Origin: Bog-473 sp963741995
GTDB lineage: Bacteria; Actinomycetota; Acidimicrobiia; Acidimicrobiales; RAAP-2
Assembly (NCBI GenBank): GCA_963741995.1
Contig: CAVUKI010000001.1
Span: forward strand, 992,001-1,056,000
Direction: 5' to 3'
Length of the DNA: 64,000 bases
This document shows, one piece after another, positions 62,983 to 64,000 of this stretch; position 1 is the stretch's first letter, and the number at the start of each line of letters is the position of its first letter. A model generated the notes under the pieces. It had not been told where the DNA came from. It was given only the letters and a program-made list of their open reading frames with translations, and made no database searches. A program made the position numbers and the translations under genes.

Positions 62983-64000
62983 ATGCCGTTCGTCTTCGAT
63001 TTCGACCACACGCACGCCCGTCCGCCAATGGAGCTCAAGGACCTCCTGGGTGGCAAGGGCGCCAACCTGGCCGAGATGACGTCGGTACTCAAGCTCCCGG
63101 TGCCGCCCGGGTTCACCATCTCGACCGACGCCTGCCGCGCCTACATGGCCGGCGGCTGGCCCAAGGAGCTCGACGCCGAGGTGGCGAGTGCCCGGGCCCG
63201 GCTCGAGAAGGCCATGGGCAAGACGATCGGCGACGCCAGCGACCCGTTGCTGGTGTCGGTGCGCTCCGGCGCCAAGTTCTCCATGCCGGGGATGATGGAC
63301 ACGGTCCTCAATCTCGGCCTCAACGACGAGTCCGTGGAGGGCCTGGCCAAGCAGACCGGGGACGAGCGCTTCGCCTTCGACTCCTATCGGCGCTTCATCG
63401 CCATGTACGCCCGGATCGTCCTGGAGCTCCCCGGCGAGGAGTTCGACTCGCTCTTCGACGCCGCCAAGGAATTGGCCGGGACCACCTCGGACGCCAAGGT
63501 GCCCACCGAGCTGCTGCGCTATCTCGTCGACTCCTACCAGCAGATCGTCGAGCGCCACACCGGCAAGCCCTTCCCCCAAAAGCCGACGGAGCAGCTGCGC
63601 GGCGCCATCGAGGCGGTGTTCCGCAGCTGGAACGGTCCCCGCGCCATCGCGTATCGCGACCGGGAGCGCATCGCCCACGACCTCGGCACCGCCGTCAACG
63701 TGCAGGCCATGGTCTTCGGCAACCGCGACGACAACTCGGGCACCGGCGTGGGTTTCACCCGGGACCCCGCCACCGGCACGAAGGGTGCCTACGGCGACTT
63801 CCTGGTCAACGCCCAGGGTGAGGACGTCGTGGCCGGCATCCGCAACACCGAGCCTATTTCGGAGCTGAAGAAGAAGTTCCCCAAGGTGCACACGGAGCTG
63901 CTCAAGATCTTCGCCCGCCTCGAGGGGCACTACGCCGACATGTGCGACACCGAGTTCACCATCGACCAGGGCAAGCTCTGGATGCTGCAGACCCGGGTGG
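62983..64000 (+). CDS. ppdK: Pyruvate, phosphate dikinase (N-terminal part; cut by window edge)
   Basis: From ATG 62983 with a perfect AAGGAGG five bases upstream. The first 339 residues match PPDK: ELKDLLGGKGANLAEM (ATP-grasp start), VPPGFTISTDACRAYM, VSVRSGAKFSMPGMMDTVLNLGLND and GTGVGFTRDPATGTKGAYGDFLVNAQGEDVVAGIRNTEPI, the nucleotide-binding region. It interconverts pyruvate and PEP. The His-phosphorylation and PEP domains lie beyond the window. Confidence 0.95.
   Translation, partial: MPFVFDFDHTHARPPMELKDLLGGKGANLAEMTSVLKLPVPPGFTISTDACRAYMAGGWPKELDAEVASARARLEKAMGKTIGDASDPLLVSVRSGAKFSMPGMMDTVLNLGLNDESVEGLAKQTGDERFAFDSYRRFIAMYARIVLELPGEEFDSLFDAAKELAGTTSDAKVPTELLRYLVDSYQQIVERHTGKPFPQKPTEQLRGAIEAVFRSWNGPRAIAYRDRERIAHDLGTAVNVQAMVFGNRDDNSGTGVGFTRDPATGTKGAYGDFLVNAQGEDVVAGIRNTEPISELKKKFPKVHTELLKIFARLEGHYADMCDTEFTIDQGKLWMLQTRV

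Overview
This is a high-GC actinobacterial chromosome segment, most likely from the class Acidimicrobiia (an inference from gene content, not proven). The pointers are: a housekeeping block with the order rpsT / lepA-hrcA-dnaJ-rsmE-HIT-phoH-ybeY-CBS protein-era, then dinG-like, uppS, recO, hemW, glyS and ppdK; F420- and luciferase-type oxidoreductases; a secreted enzyme carrying GYWLVASDGGVFAFGDA-type repeats that are common in Acidimicrobiia; frequent GTG/TTG starts; and many ATGA/GTGA start-stop overlaps.

Layout. 1-24.6 kb is accessory metabolism: VOC (glyoxalase-fold) proteins, carboxymuconolactone-decarboxylase-like proteins, Zn alcohol dehydrogenases, an SDR, a secreted GH43-like glycosidase, a diiron oxygenase, and an operon of three proteins that together hold six YbjQ-type domains. 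A DUF929 thioredoxin-fold protein is translationally coupled to a VKOR-family protein, which together look like an oxidative protein-folding pair. 24.79-32.13 kb is a mobile island inserted in a tRNA-Ala(GGC) gene. The intact tRNA is at the right end and a perfect 38-bp copy of its 3' part is at the left end. Inside lie a decayed tyrosine integrase with arm-like repeats, a decayed transposase, and two intact genes that form an operon: a TIR-transmembrane-WD40 protein and a TPR/SLOG-like/class III nucleotide cyclase. I regard this pair as the best candidate for an undescribed conflict (defence-like) system. 32.3-64 kb is mostly core: leuS, a FolP2-type dihydropteroate synthase homologue, holA, the heat-shock/ribosome-maturation operon controlled by a clear CIRCE operator, DNA repair and cell-wall genes, glyS, an ABC exporter with its MarR regulator, and the start of ppdK, which runs off the window.

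Sequence quality matters. Ten reading-frame breaks were seen in otherwise conserved genes (leuS, hemW twice, an ABC ATPase twice, its permease, a VOC protein, HU, the DUF929 protein, a membrane protein). Nine are most simply one surplus base, and they include genes that are normally essential. They are therefore more likely assembly or sequencing indels than real pseudogenes. The EAL, integrase and transposase remnants are, by contrast, probably real decay.
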